This document shows positions 18,594 to 27,912 of a stretch of 64,000 bases of DNA, piece by piece. Positions within the stretch are counted from its first letter, which is position 1. Every line of letters starts with the position of its first letter. The position numbers and the translations under genes were made by a program. Source of the DNA: Nitrospiraceae bacterium (lineage in GTDB: Bacteria > Nitrospirota > Nitrospiria > Nitrospirales > UBA8639); assembly GCA_020632595.1 (NCBI GenBank), contig JACKFF010000008.1, positions 137,428-201,427 of the forward strand, in the 5' to 3' direction. Under the pieces are notes generated by a model that had not been told where the DNA came from, made no database searches, and worked only from the letters and a program-made list of their open reading frames with translations.

Positions 18594-21128
18594 ATGACTA
18601 AGCGTGTTGTTGACACTCTTGGTGCGTTTTTAGGGTTAGTGGCGTGTATGCCCCTTTTTGTGGTGCTCGCTCTCCTTATCAAAATGGATTCGCGAGGGCC
18701 TGTCTTGTTTCGACAGGTGCGCGTGGGACAGGGCTTTCGCCCATTTTGTCTGTATAAGTTTCGCACGATGGCAACGGACGCCTCCCAAAAGGGAGGGGAG
18801 CTGACCATCGGCGAAGATCCTCGTGTGACTCGTATTGGAAGATTTTTGCGCCGGTTGAAACTTGACGAGCTCCCGCAGCTGTTCAATGTACTAATAGGGG
18901 ATATGAGTCTGGTGGGCCCACGTCCTGAGGTGGCTTATTATGTGGAGAAATTCAAAGAGGACTATCACGATGTCTTGACGGTCAGGCCGGGGTTAACAGA
19001 TTTGGCTTCTCTAAAGTACATTGATGAACAAGGGCTTCTCGGAAAGGTTGAGAAGCCAGAAGATGAGTACACGAATACGATTCTGCCAGAAAAAATCCGC
19101 TTAGCAAAATTATATATCGAACATGCCTCTTTAGCTTTTGATCTTGCTGTCATGGCCCAGACCTTATTGCAACTGCTGGGCTTGCGAAGTGTCATTTTAA
19201 AGGTCACCGATCGTGATAATCATGATGAGGTGGCTTTTCTTGAAGACTCGGTTATTTTTCATTTTATTATCAAATATCGGCGACCTATTATCATTACGTT
19301 GGATTTAGCACTGATTGTCTTGGCCTATTATTTGGCGTTCTGGTTGAGGTTTGACGGCAACATTCCCGACGACGCAAGGCAACTTTTACTTAAGACTTTG
19401 CCTGGTCTGCTTGTGATTCGTGGGATCGCCTTTATGATCTTTCGTCTCAATGAGGGACTTTGGCGGTATATTAGTATCTGGGACTTAAAGAAAATTACGG
19501 GTGGGGTGTTGGCTGGAACTATGGTGTTCTATGGCCTCGTCAAATGGGGGTTCGGTCTCATTGAGTATCCCCGGTCCATATTTATCATTGATAGTATTCT
19601 GTTGGTCGGGTTTCTTTGTGGGATCCGGCTTGCGGTCCGAATCTTTCGAGAGCGAAAGGTCTTGAGAAAGACGAAACGAGTCCTCATTATTGGGGCTGGT
19701 GATGCGGGGGAAAACATCGTTCGGGAGATGCAATCACATTCCACCTCCTCCTATACACCCATTGGATTTGTGGACGATGATGTTTCCAAAGTGAGCAAGC
19801 GGATCCATGGAATCAAAGTTCTGGGTACACGCCAGGATCTGTCACGCATTCTTCACACGCACAAACCCGAGGAAGTGTTAGTGGCTCTTCCCGGGACCAA
19901 TTCAGCCGTTCTTCGGGATATTACTGCACTGTTGGCTCCCTTTAACGTCCGCATCAAAACCCTTCCGAATTTGGGCGATATTCTGGAAGGCAAAGTCACG
20001 ATCAGTCAGATAAGGGATCTTGCCATTGAAGACCTGCTTCAGCGCCCACCGGTAGGATTGGATCCGCAGCCCGTGCGCAATTTAATCGACGGAAAGCGAG
20101 TCCTGGTGACCGGTGCAGGTGGATCTATTGGCTCGGAGCTCTGCCGTCAAATTGTCGCCCTTGCTCCCAAGGCCCTCATCTTATACGAACGACACGAAAA
20201 CAGTTTATATGCGATTGCGGGCGAGCTGACGGACCAGGGTAATGCTGGTGTGGTTCATGAAGTGCTGGGTGATATCACGGATATTCCTCGTCTCCACGAG
20301 ACATTCAATTCGTACCGTCCTGAGATTATTTTTCATGCGGCGGCCCACAAACATGTTCCGTTAATGGAGGTGAATCCAGGGGAAGCTTTCAAAAATAATG
20401 TCCTGGGCACAAGGTTGGTGGCCGAAGCGGCCGCGCACTTCGGTGTTGAGCATTTTGTGTTGATTTCTACCGATAAGGCGGTGAATCCGTCCAGCGTTAT
20501 GGGGGCAACCAAACGGGTGGCGGAATTGGTCGTTCAGGCCATGGCGAGTCAGAGTCAGACACGGTTTTTGACCGTTCGCTTTGGCAATGTGTTGGGCAGT
20601 AATGGCAGTGTTGTGCCCCGCTTCCAAAAACAGATCAAGGCTGGGGGACCAGTCACGGTCACGCATCCGGAAGTGCGCCGCTACTTTATGCTTATTCCCG
20701 AAGCGGTGATCTTAGTGTTGCAGGCGGCTGCCCTTGGGGAGCAAGGCGCGATTTATGTCCTGGAGATGGGAGGTCAAATTAAACTGGTGGACCTTGCGCG
20801 TAACCTCATTCGACTCTCTGGTCATGTGCCTGAGAAAAATATTCCCATCCAGTTTATCGGTCTTCGCCCTGGAGAAAAACTCGAGGAGGAACTGATTGGG
20901 GAGAATGAACGAGCTGTGCCTTCACCAATTGATAAGATCCTTCGAATTCAATCGACACAATCTCTTGATCAGAAATTCCTGACCAATATTTTGAGCAAGC
21001 TGGAGGACGTCCAGATATTGGGGCATTCTCCCTCGGTGATTGAACTTCTTCAGCAGTTAGTGCCGACTTTTCATCGACCGGAAATTTTAGAACCATCTGC
21101 GATGAGTGAGGAATATCAAATTCATTGA
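18594..21128 (+). CDS. Fusion: priming sugar transferase (WcaJ/PglC type) + WbpM/CapD nucleotide-sugar dehydratase
   Basis: 844 residues with two normally separate proteins in one chain. Residues 1-200 are a bacterial sugar transferase (PF02397): KRVVDTLGAFLGLVACMPLF, the LYKFRTM motif, DELPQLFNVLIGDMSLVGPR. Residues ~225-350 are the multi-helix membrane part of CapD/WbpM proteins. Residues ~360-490 are a Rossmann domain (VLIIGAGDAGENIVREM). From ~500 follows the dehydratase SDR domain with VLVTGAGGSIGSELC and STDKAVNPSSVMGATKR, where Met replaces the usual catalytic Tyr as in this family. The chain would make a 4-keto-6-deoxy-HexNAc nucleotide and load a sugar phosphate onto undecaprenyl phosphate. 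AGGAG lies 8 nt before the ATG. No frameshift is needed to join the parts. Confidence 0.9.
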   Translation: MTKRVVDTLGAFLGLVACMPLFVVLALLIKMDSRGPVLFRQVRVGQGFRPFCLYKFRTMATDASQKGGELTIGEDPRVTRIGRFLRRLKLDELPQLFNVLIGDMSLVGPRPEVAYYVEKFKEDYHDVLTVRPGLTDLASLKYIDEQGLLGKVEKPEDEYTNTILPEKIRLAKLYIEHASLAFDLAVMAQTLLQLLGLRSVILKVTDRDNHDEVAFLEDSVIFHFIIKYRRPIIITLDLALIVLAYYLAFWLRFDGNIPDDARQLLLKTLPGLLVIRGIAFMIFRLNEGLWRYISIWDLKKITGGVLAGTMVFYGLVKWGFGLIEYPRSIFIIDSILLVGFLCGIRLAVRIFRERKVLRKTKRVLIIGAGDAGENIVREMQSHSTSSYTPIGFVDDDVSKVSKRIHGIKVLGTRQDLSRILHTHKPEEVLVALPGTNSAVLRDITALLAPFNVRIKTLPNLGDILEGKVTISQIRDLAIEDLLQRPPVGLDPQPVRNLIDGKRVLVTGAGGSIGSELCRQIVALAPKALILYERHENSLYAIAGELTDQGNAGVVHEVLGDITDIPRLHETFNSYRPEIIFHAAAHKHVPLMEVNPGEAFKNNVLGTRLVAEAAAHFGVEHFVLISTDKAVNPSSVMGATKRVAELVVQAMASQSQTRFLTVRFGNVLGSNGSVVPRFQKQIKAGGPVTVTHPEVRRYFMLIPEAVILVLQAAALGEQGAIYVLEMGGQIKLVDLARNLIRLSGHVPEKNIPIQFIGLRPGEKLEEELIGENERAVPSPIDKILRIQSTQSLDQKFLTNILSKLEDVQILGHSPSVIELLQQLVPTFHRPEILEPSAMSEEYQIH

Positions 21129-21551
21129 TGAGGCGGAAGACAAAGCTCGTGAAGCCTGAGGGATGGTGGTTGGGTGCTAAGTTGCTTGCCCAGATTCTGT
21201 TTGGATACCGATAATGTTTAAGTTTGTGGTTATTCTTAATTTTCAGGTTGATTCATCCGAGAGGTGAATGAATCCCAATTTTAACTAGCCTTGATAGAAA
21301 TTACTTTTATAAGGTATCATTTATGGTTAAGCTTCAGACTTCCAGTGATAAGTACTCTTTAGCTGATAAGAGTAAAGTGAAGCGCCATCATCATTCAACG
21401 TGAAATTCAAAAGTACCTGAAAAAGCAGATTTTTCGAGTAAATCGAAAAATTCTTTTATAACCATTTTTCTTTCAAGATATTGTCGCCTGCGGTAAAGTT
21501 GAAGTGAGTGTTTTTACGTAGTATTTGTTGCTAATAAAGGAACCTAAGAGG
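21129..21551. other. AT-rich intergenic region, possible internal promoter
   Basis: About 420 bases split the sugar-building half of the cluster from the export half. No open frame of note was found. A new transcript for the export genes probably starts here; no specific promoter could be assigned with confidence. Confidence 0.4.
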
Positions 21552-22247
21552 ATGAAGATTATAATTGTTGTGGCTATATTTGTTTTTCTGGCTGGGTGTA
21601 ATTCGGAGTGGAAGGGAATGAAAACAATTGATGCTTCAAGTTTGGAGCCCAATGGTTACCCTACTCTTTCTGGAAAAACAAATATTGAACGTTCATCTAT
21701 TGTGCATGGGCAAGAGCATGAAAAAATTAGTATCGATGATCCGCGTTACATAATTCAACCTGGCGACCAATTAAGCATAAAATTCTTTTTTAATCCAGAG
21801 CTAAACGAGGAAGATTTAGTGGTGCGGCCTGATGGGCATATTTCCCTTCAATTGGTTAATGAAGTTAAGGCATCAGATCTGACTCCCTTGCAGCTTAAAG
21901 GTATTTTGGAGAAAAAGTATGTTGGGCAATTAAAAAATCCAGAGATTGCCGTCATTGTTCGTTCCATAAGGGAGCCTTATAGAATCTATGTCGATGGAGA
22001 AGTGGCGAAACCGGGTGAATATGAAATGGTCGGATCAATTAGTGTGTTGCAAGCAATTGCGCGTGCCGGGGGTATGAAGGAAGATACGGCAAAGAAAAGC
22101 AATGTAAAAGTAATACGAGAGGATCAAGATGGTCAGAGATTTGTCATTAATGTGGATTTAGATGGGGCCCTCAATGGAGGAGATCTGAGTCAGGATATTC
22201 GACTGCTTCCTTCTGATATGGTCTATGTTCCAAGGTCATTTTGGTGA
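21552..22247 (+). CDS. Wza/Gfc-type polysaccharide export lipoprotein
   Basis: The ATG at 21552 begins a lipoprotein signal (MKIIIVVAIFVFLAGC) with lipobox LAGC; the frame also extends to a TTG at 21525. The mature part has the polysaccharide export (PES/Poly_export) domain PGDQLSIKFFFNPELNEEDL ... LKNPEIAVIVR, then one SLBB domain, YRIYVDGEVAKPGEYEMVGS, with AIARAGGM. It forms the outer-membrane channel or periplasmic ring that passes the polymer out of the cell. At ~231 residues it is shorter than E. coli Wza, having one SLBB instead of two. Its PES domain is a close paralogue of the C-terminus of the next gene. Confidence 0.88.
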   Translation: MKIIIVVAIFVFLAGCNSEWKGMKTIDASSLEPNGYPTLSGKTNIERSSIVHGQEHEKISIDDPRYIIQPGDQLSIKFFFNPELNEEDLVVRPDGHISLQLVNEVKASDLTPLQLKGILEKKYVGQLKNPEIAVIVRSIREPYRIYVDGEVAKPGEYEMVGSISVLQAIARAGGMKEDTAKKSNVKVIREDQDGQRFVINVDLDGALNGGDLSQDIRLLPSDMVYVPRSFW

Positions 22248-22374
22248 GGCAATGTGTCGGTGGTGCAAAGGGGTTACCTGAGTTTTTACGCTCACAAATT
22301 TCCTAGTGTTGGAGTTAAAGGTTCGGACCTTGATTTTTTTGGGTTGATAAGGAGAGAAAAGGAAGACTGTGAAT

Positions 22375-23526
22375 ATGACAAGAATTCAGTTAGCTTTTCG
22401 ACGTTACCATATAAACAGCCTCTTGATGACAACTATCTTGGCTGTTCTTTTACCGTTCCCCTTTAGTCTCCTGCCTCAGATCCAGGTTTATGCCGAAACC
22501 GGGTCAAAAACTGGAAATCCCCCAGACGCGACGAACATGGAAAAGCCCGGCGATCGCGTGTTTTCGATTATGAAGCAACAACTCCGTTCCTATCAACAAA
22601 GTTTGGAAGAATCAGAGGGGCGTCTTCAAGATTTTCAACGGAAACATGGAATTATTCTAATTGAAACGCAAATGAATCATCTTCTTCAACAGCGTAAATC
22701 CTTGGACGATGCATTAAAACAGGCCGAAAACCAAGTAAAGGGCTTTCAAGAAAAACTTGCCTGGATTCAGGATCAGATAAGCCAGATTCCAGAACAGATT
22801 CCTCTTTCAAGTTCGGCTTCAGAGCAAGGGATTGTTGGTGGGGCCAAAAATAATTTACTGACCCTTCAATTAAAAGAACAGGAATTATTAAACAAATACA
22901 CCGAGAACAACCCTCATGTTCAAGCAATTCGAAAAGAAATGGAATTGATTAATCAGTTCATAAAGGAACAGGAATCTCAAGTGGCGCGCAGTGTTTCCAC
23001 CGGCAAGAATCCGCTCTATCTTGAGATGGAAATGCAATTATTTCATACTCAAGCCGACCTCGTTTCGGCTGAAGCACAAAGTGGCGTGATCAAGGAACAG
23101 ATTGCCGAAGTAGACAAAGAACTGAATAGGCTGAGAAATTTGGGGCCGGAACTCGATGAACTTCGTCGCCAAGTCACAGCAGATGAAAAAAATTACATAA
23201 ATTACCTCACCAAAGTAGGAAAGACCCCACCACAAGATTATCAAATTCAGGTGGGGGATCAGCTCGATATTAAATTCTTTTTTAATCCGGAACTCAATGA
23301 AACCGTTCTAGTCCGTCCAGATGGGCGTATTGCCTTACAGTTGGTCGGTGAAATTACTGTTGTTGGACATACGGTCGACCAAATTCGCACAATTTTGATT
23401 AAGAATTATTCCGGGCAACTCAAAAATCCTGAGGTTGCGGTCCTTCTTCGTTCATCAAACGTGCCTGGTGAGGAGGTTAGTGCAACAGTAGGTGATGGGA
23501 ACTCTGGGGGGAAATATGGAAATTGA
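22375..23526 (+). CDS. Chimeric exported protein: GumC/Wzz-type coiled coil plus Wza-type export domain
   Basis: The ATG at 22375 has GGAAG 9 nt upstream (a GTG at 22369 is the alternative). Residues ~15-42 are a signal peptide or anchor. Residues ~65-290 are coiled coil of the GNVR/Wzz type (QQSLEESEGRLQDFQRKH, LKEQELLNKYTENNPHVQAI). Residues ~300-370 are a PES domain (VGDQLDIKFFFNPELNETVL ... GQLKNPEVAVLLRS), nearly identical in pattern to the upstream lipoprotein. No SLBB follows and there is no cytoplasmic part. It may bridge the inner-membrane co-polymerase and the outer-membrane channel. The end overlaps the next gene by 11 nt. Confidence 0.8.
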   Translation: MTRIQLAFRRYHINSLLMTTILAVLLPFPFSLLPQIQVYAETGSKTGNPPDATNMEKPGDRVFSIMKQQLRSYQQSLEESEGRLQDFQRKHGIILIETQMNHLLQQRKSLDDALKQAENQVKGFQEKLAWIQDQISQIPEQIPLSSSASEQGIVGGAKNNLLTLQLKEQELLNKYTENNPHVQAIRKEMELINQFIKEQESQVARSVSTGKNPLYLEMEMQLFHTQADLVSAEAQSGVIKEQIAEVDKELNRLRNLGPELDELRRQVTADEKNYINYLTKVGKTPPQDYQIQVGDQLDIKFFFNPELNETVLVRPDGRIALQLVGEITVVGHTVDQIRTILIKNYSGQLKNPEVAVLLRSSNVPGEEVSATVGDGNSGGKYGN

Positions 23527-24994
23527 GGCAATGGTAGAAAGGGAAGGGTTGCCGTATCCATTTGGAAATATCCGTGACATTTTGACGGCTTTTTTTAAGC
23601 AGAAATATGTTATCCTCTCCGTTTTTCTTGTTATTTTTGCGGGAGTGGGCATTTGGATCTACGCTTCAGAAACTCTCTATGAAGCTCGGGCAAGTCTCAT
23701 GCTCAAGTTTGGGAGGGAGCATATCGTGCGTCCAGAAGTCGGGAGTACTCAATTCTCCAGATTCAATGAGGAAAATGTGGTTCAATCGGAAATCAGCATT
23801 TTAACTTCCCGTGATCTCGCAAAACGGGTTGTGGCTGACCTAGGCGTTCACAATGTTTATCCGGAAATTTGGTCATCCCCTCCAAAGAATCCAGAAAGGG
23901 CCGTGGAGGCTGCTGCTGGAATTCTAGTTGCTAGATTGTTGCCGGAGCATGTGAAGGATTCGAATGTGGTTCAAATTTCGTTTCTTCACACCGAACCTGA
24001 AATGGCCGCAACTGTTTTAAATACCTTGATTGAATTCTTAAAAGAAAAGCATTTGCAAGTGTTTAGTGATCCGAAGGCATCGTTTTTGGCTAAGCAGTTA
24101 CATGACTATCAGGTGCAACTTGAACGTTCAGAAGAAAATCTTCAGGCTTTTAAAAATAAGCATGATCTTTCTTCCCCCCTTGTCGAACAGCAAAGTCGTC
24201 TTCTCGATCAGCGGGCTGGTCTGGACAGCGAATACAAAACAATCAAGAATCGCCTGCAAGGCCTGACCGGTAAAATCGCTTCAATTGAAACTCAGATGAA
24301 AACTATTCTCGAAAATATACCTGTTTCCACAGTCGAAGAAGGCGGGAATTTAGAAAAGGCCAAAGCGGAACTATTTGCTTTGAAGCGCGAAGAACAAAAG
24401 CTTTTAACAAAATACACCGAAACTAGTTTTCCTGTTCTCAATCTTCGAAAAGAAATAGACCAGATGGAAAAATTTATTCTGGCCGAACAGAAAAATGAGC
24501 GGGCCAACACGATAGCGAGTGGGAAAAAAGCGATGTACAGCCAGCTTGAGAGGGAACAATTAGACGCTGTGTCTGAAATCACGACCCTTCAGGCAAGCAG
24601 TCAAGTTATTGAACTCCAAATCCAGGATCTTGACAAAAAAATACAGCGACTCGATCTGTTAAATAAGGAATTAATAGTCCTGGAGCGACAAAGAGCAGCA
24701 GATGAGCAAAATTATCAACTTTATCTTAAAAAGGTCGAGGAAGCTAAAGTGTCTGAAGAAATGGATCGTCTGAAAATGTCCAATATCAGTGTTATCCAGC
24801 CTGCGGAAATTCCACGAAAACCGGCTGGTCGTCCAACGGATCTCAAGCTTATTCTAGGCGCTCTATTTGGCATAATGATGGGCATAGGTTTTGGTTTTAT
24901 GGTTGAGTATCTGGAAGGATCCTACACTCGTCCGGAACAAGCGGCAAACGATTTGAACCTCCCTCTATTGGCTTCTTTCGGGCAAAAGCTGTAA
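23516..24994 (+). CDS. GumC/Wzz-type polysaccharide chain-length regulator
   Basis: The start is ATG 23516, which has GGGGGGAAAT upstream; the frame itself opens at 23492. About 490 residues: a first membrane helix (VILSVFLVIFAGVGIWIY, ~30-48), a Wzz domain after it, long coiled coils (~190-400), the GNVR motif region EEQKLLTKYTETSFPVLNLR, a Pro-rich PAEIPRKPAGRPTDLKLILG and a second helix (GALFGIMMGIGFGFMVEYLE). There is no kinase domain; that function is in the separate CpsD-like gene. It is a polysaccharide co-polymerase of the inner membrane that sets chain length and contacts the outer-membrane export protein. Confidence 0.88.
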   Translation: MEIEAMVEREGLPYPFGNIRDILTAFFKQKYVILSVFLVIFAGVGIWIYASETLYEARASLMLKFGREHIVRPEVGSTQFSRFNEENVVQSEISILTSRDLAKRVVADLGVHNVYPEIWSSPPKNPERAVEAAAGILVARLLPEHVKDSNVVQISFLHTEPEMAATVLNTLIEFLKEKHLQVFSDPKASFLAKQLHDYQVQLERSEENLQAFKNKHDLSSPLVEQQSRLLDQRAGLDSEYKTIKNRLQGLTGKIASIETQMKTILENIPVSTVEEGGNLEKAKAELFALKREEQKLLTKYTETSFPVLNLRKEIDQMEKFILAEQKNERANTIASGKKAMYSQLEREQLDAVSEITTLQASSQVIELQIQDLDKKIQRLDLLNKELIVLERQRAADEQNYQLYLKKVEEAKVSEEMDRLKMSNISVIQPAEIPRKPAGRPTDLKLILGALFGIMMGIGFGFMVEYLEGSYTRPEQAANDLNLPLLASFGQKL

Positions 24995-25010
24995 TTAGAA
25001 ATTTTTCAAG

Positions 25011-26375
25011 ATGTATTTAGCATTTTACGGTCTCAAAAAAGAACCATTTCACACGACTCCTGACCCAAATTTCCTTTATCTGAGCCCCAGCCATAAGGAA
25101 GCGATGGGGGCTATTATCTATGGAATTGAAAGAAGAAAAGGTTTTGTCGCCATTTATGGCGAGGTCGGCGTAGGAAAAACAACGATTATTCGTGCGTACC
25201 TTGAAAAGACGAGTGACCGAAAACAGAAAACAGTCTATATCCTTAATCCAGTTTTATCATTTCACGGTCTTTTGACCGATATATTTCGAAGCCTTGACCT
25301 TGTTCCATCTCATGATGATTCGGCGGAGATGGTCAATCAACTTCAGGAAGCATTGATTCAGGAATACCGGTCAGACAGCACGGTTGTGCTGGTCATTGAC
25401 GAAGCTCAGAATATGCCGGTTAAAACATTGGAGCAGTTACGGCTGCTCTCTAATTTGGAGACATCCACAGATAAGCTCATCCAAATAGTTTTAATCGGGC
25501 AGCCAGAATTAACAACATTACTGAATCATCCTACCTTGAAGTCTTTGAACCAGCGAATTGCCCTTCGCGCAACAATACAGCCGCTGCAACCGAAAGAGAG
25601 CCAAGCCTATATTGAACATCGGGTTGCGCTGTCTTCATCCACCGGAGCGCCTTTATTTACGCCAGGAGCTATGAAACTGATTATTCGCGAGGCTCAGGGC
25701 ATTCCACGGAGAATTAATATTCTTTGCGATAACGCTTTGATCACTGGATATGGAAGGCAACAAAAGCCTGTTTCTGTAAGCGAGGTGCGGGAAATCCTTG
25801 CTGATATGGATGGCTCTCGTTCATCTTATCTTGTGAAGTGGGCGGTCGGTGTTGCCGTGGTCATCCTTTTGGCAATTGGGGCTTTTTTGTTAGGCCCCAT
25901 CTTTCTTCCTGGAAACGCTGGAGTATCTAAAATAGGCCATGGGGAAGGTGAAAGCCAGAATGCCAGGGCGACCTCCTCCGAAAAAATGTCTCAAGAAAGC
26001 ATAGGTCATCTTGAAGAGCAGCCGAACCCTATGGCCTCATCTATCTCTGAAATAGAAAAACCCACTCCTGATACGGATAAAGGGGTAATGGATTCCGGTT
26101 TGACGAAAAAACCCGTCGAAAAGGTAATAGAAACATTCAAGTCTGTTGATAAACTCAGGGATGACACGGAAGTGGCTTCAAAGCCAAGGCAGATTTCACC
26201 AAATACCAGGGCGGTCAAAGAGGGGGATAATTTGAGCCAAATTGCCAATGAAGCTTATGGTTCATCGAGCCGTCAATATGTGGAATGGCTCCGTCGGCAT
26301 AACCCACAAATCAGCGATCCCGATATCATTCTTCCGGGTCAAAAGATTGTATTACCTGAGTACGTGAAAGAATAA
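25011..26375 (+). CDS. ExeA/GspA-like AAA ATPase with transmembrane helix and LysM domain
   Basis: 454 residues. The N-terminus MYLAFYGLKKEPFHTTPDPN is typical of ExeA-like ATPases, including those linked to exosortase/EPS loci. The Walker A motif is GEVGVGKTT (50-58) and Walker B is VVLVIDEAQN (D130, E131). A single membrane helix lies at ~276-299. A Ser/Glu-rich linker then leads to a C-terminal LysM domain (VKEGDNLSQIANEAYGSSSR ... ILPGQKIVLPE). The topology places the ATPase in the cytoplasm and LysM in the periplasm, on peptidoglycan. It could open or anchor the cell wall around the export complex. It sits between the co-polymerase and CpsD genes, spaced by 16 and 9 nt. Confidence 0.87.
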   Translation: MYLAFYGLKKEPFHTTPDPNFLYLSPSHKEAMGAIIYGIERRKGFVAIYGEVGVGKTTIIRAYLEKTSDRKQKTVYILNPVLSFHGLLTDIFRSLDLVPSHDDSAEMVNQLQEALIQEYRSDSTVVLVIDEAQNMPVKTLEQLRLLSNLETSTDKLIQIVLIGQPELTTLLNHPTLKSLNQRIALRATIQPLQPKESQAYIEHRVALSSSTGAPLFTPGAMKLIIREAQGIPRRINILCDNALITGYGRQQKPVSVSEVREILADMDGSRSSYLVKWAVGVAVVILLAIGAFLLGPIFLPGNAGVSKIGHGEGESQNARATSSEKMSQESIGHLEEQPNPMASSISEIEKPTPDTDKGVMDSGLTKKPVEKVIETFKSVDKLRDDTEVASKPRQISPNTRAVKEGDNLSQIANEAYGSSSRQYVEWLRRHNPQISDPDIILPGQKIVLPEYVKE

Positions 26376-26384
26376 GACAACATT

Positions 26385-27161
26385 ATGAGTAAAATTTACG
26401 ATGCGCTGCAGATTGCCTATGGAGAAAAGCTGGCTGCCGCCAATGAGGTAAAAAAGGAGTCAATAGAAGTTCCTTCTGTATCGATCCCGTCTCCCTCTTT
26501 ATTACAAGTTAGAAATACAACGTCTTGTCCAAGGCTTTATAATGAGTCCGAATTGATGGTCATGGCACAAAATATTGCCGCATTGCTTCCAAGCCCTGAC
26601 AAAAACGTCATTCAGTTCATCGGGTCGAGAAGGGGAGAAGGCACTTCCACCCTTGTTCGGGAATTTGCTCTGGTTTCCTCTCAGCACAGCAATAAGCCTG
26701 TTCTTCTAGTCGAAGCAGATCTTATGCAGCCTTGTCAGTATCAGGCATTCGGAATCGAGGCCAAATCCCCTCTGGATCATGTATTAAAAGATGGGAAGGC
26801 TCTTGAGGGTGTCGTTTCTCAGGTTGAACAATCGAATCTTTTTCTAGCGACATTATCTTCTAAAGTTCAGTCAGCTCTCACAACACGAACTTTTTATAAT
26901 CCTACCGATATGTGGAAAATTGTTCGTGAACAGTTTTCCCTCATTCTCATAGATTCTTCTCCGGCCAATGTTACTGCAGATAGCTTGGCGCTTTGTGAAA
27001 CCGTTGATGGTATTGTGCTGGTGGTTGAGGCAGAAAAAACCCGATCGGCTGTGGCAAAAAAAGTCAGAGATCAGATTCTTATGCAGGAAGGAAATCTGCT
27101 TGGCATGGTGTTTACAAAACGGCACTTGTACATCCCGGAATCTCTTTATAAATTTATTTAG
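26385..27161 (+). CDS. CpsD/CapB-like tyrosine-kinase homologue with altered P-loop
   Basis: 258 residues related to bacterial tyrosine kinases of the CpsD/CapB group (MinD/ParA fold). Recognised parts: VIQFIGSRRGEGTSTL (~75-90) in the Walker A position, VLLVEADLMQP (Walker A' with the Asp kept) and FSLILIDSSPANVTADSLAL (Walker B). The invariant lysine of GxGKS/T is replaced by Thr87, so normal ATP hydrolysis is doubtful. The C-terminus (KRHLYIPESLYKFI) has two Tyr but no Tyr cluster. It may act as a structural partner of the GumC-like protein. A GTST variant also occurs in some relatives, so this may be a lineage feature rather than decay. Confidence 0.8.
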   Translation: MSKIYDALQIAYGEKLAAANEVKKESIEVPSVSIPSPSLLQVRNTTSCPRLYNESELMVMAQNIAALLPSPDKNVIQFIGSRRGEGTSTLVREFALVSSQHSNKPVLLVEADLMQPCQYQAFGIEAKSPLDHVLKDGKALEGVVSQVEQSNLFLATLSSKVQSALTTRTFYNPTDMWKIVREQFSLILIDSSPANVTADSLALCETVDGIVLVVEAEKTRSAVAKKVRDQILMQEGNLLGMVFTKRHLYIPESLYKFI

Positions 27162-27397
27162 ATTTTCCCTTTTCGGGTAACTCTGCATGTTCCTCCCTAA
27201 TTTTGTGATTATTAATTCCTTTCTCCATTGTTTCCTTTAAAAAACACGTCTGCAGTAGGATCTGTTCTATTCGGGCGTCCTCCCTTTCCAGTGTGCCAAA
27301 TTTCTGTCATTGGTTCTAAAGTACGTTCCCAGTTTTAGAAAGCTCTATATGCTAATAGGCGTCACTTTATCGAGATAGCCTAATATCTCCAATCTTT

Positions 27398-27841
27398 TTA
27401 GGGGACAGAAGGCAGACACACATCACGCCGGAGGAAAATATAACATCCAAAGAGCAGGCTGACTAGAATCATGGTTGTCCGGGTGCTATGGAATCCTTCG
27501 ATTAACTGCGTCGTCAACTCACTGAGGCAGCCGAGACCAAGATAGAGTAAGTAACCCCAGAATGCCCATAGGGTTTTTTTCAAAAAACCATATCCCAGTA
27601 CCCAATGGATAAACGGGTGTTGGTATTTCACAAATTCTCCTCTCCATCCGCTGAATGTAGTGCCAAAAACCTTGAGTGCATAGTGAGGGTAGCTTGCTAT
27701 CCATACTAAATCCAAGGTGCCTGCCAGGATTAAAAGCATCCCGAATAATTGTATGTCCCGTCCCCGAACTAGAAACGGTCGGAACGAATGTTTCTGAGCA
27801 ATCATCTCCCCAAAAAAGTCAGACGAAGAAAGTGCTTTCAA
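27398..27841 (-). CDS. Small multi-pass membrane protein, unknown function
   Basis: 147 residues with three or four hydrophobic stretches: FGMLLILAGTLDLVWIASY (~33-51), FIHWVLGYGFLKKTLWAFWG, YLLYLGLGCLSELTTQL and MILVSLLFGCYIFL. I do not recognise the family. It stands alone on the minus strand, facing the end of the exopolysaccharide cluster, and about 70 nt upstream of it the glutathione peroxidase gene ends. The start is uncertain, as no clear ribosome site precedes the first ATG. Confidence 0.6.
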   Translation of the reverse strand: MKALSSSDFFGEMIAQKHSFRPFLVRGRDIQLFGMLLILAGTLDLVWIASYPHYALKVFGTTFSGWRGEFVKYQHPFIHWVLGYGFLKKTLWAFWGYLLYLGLGCLSELTTQLIEGFHSTRTTMILVSLLFGCYIFLRRDVCLPSVP

Positions 27842-27912
27842 AAGAGGACTACACTTTTTTTAGCAACGATTGATTCTATGAATAGGAATAATATTTAGAG
27901 TCCTTCTTAGGT

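Noticed and set aside
12948..27161. A complete PEP-CTERM/exosortase (XrtA) locus
   Set aside because: The ExeA-like ATPase, GumC and CpsD genes are of the kind linked to XrtA, but no exosortase, PrsK/PrsR or PEP-CTERM motif is in the window.
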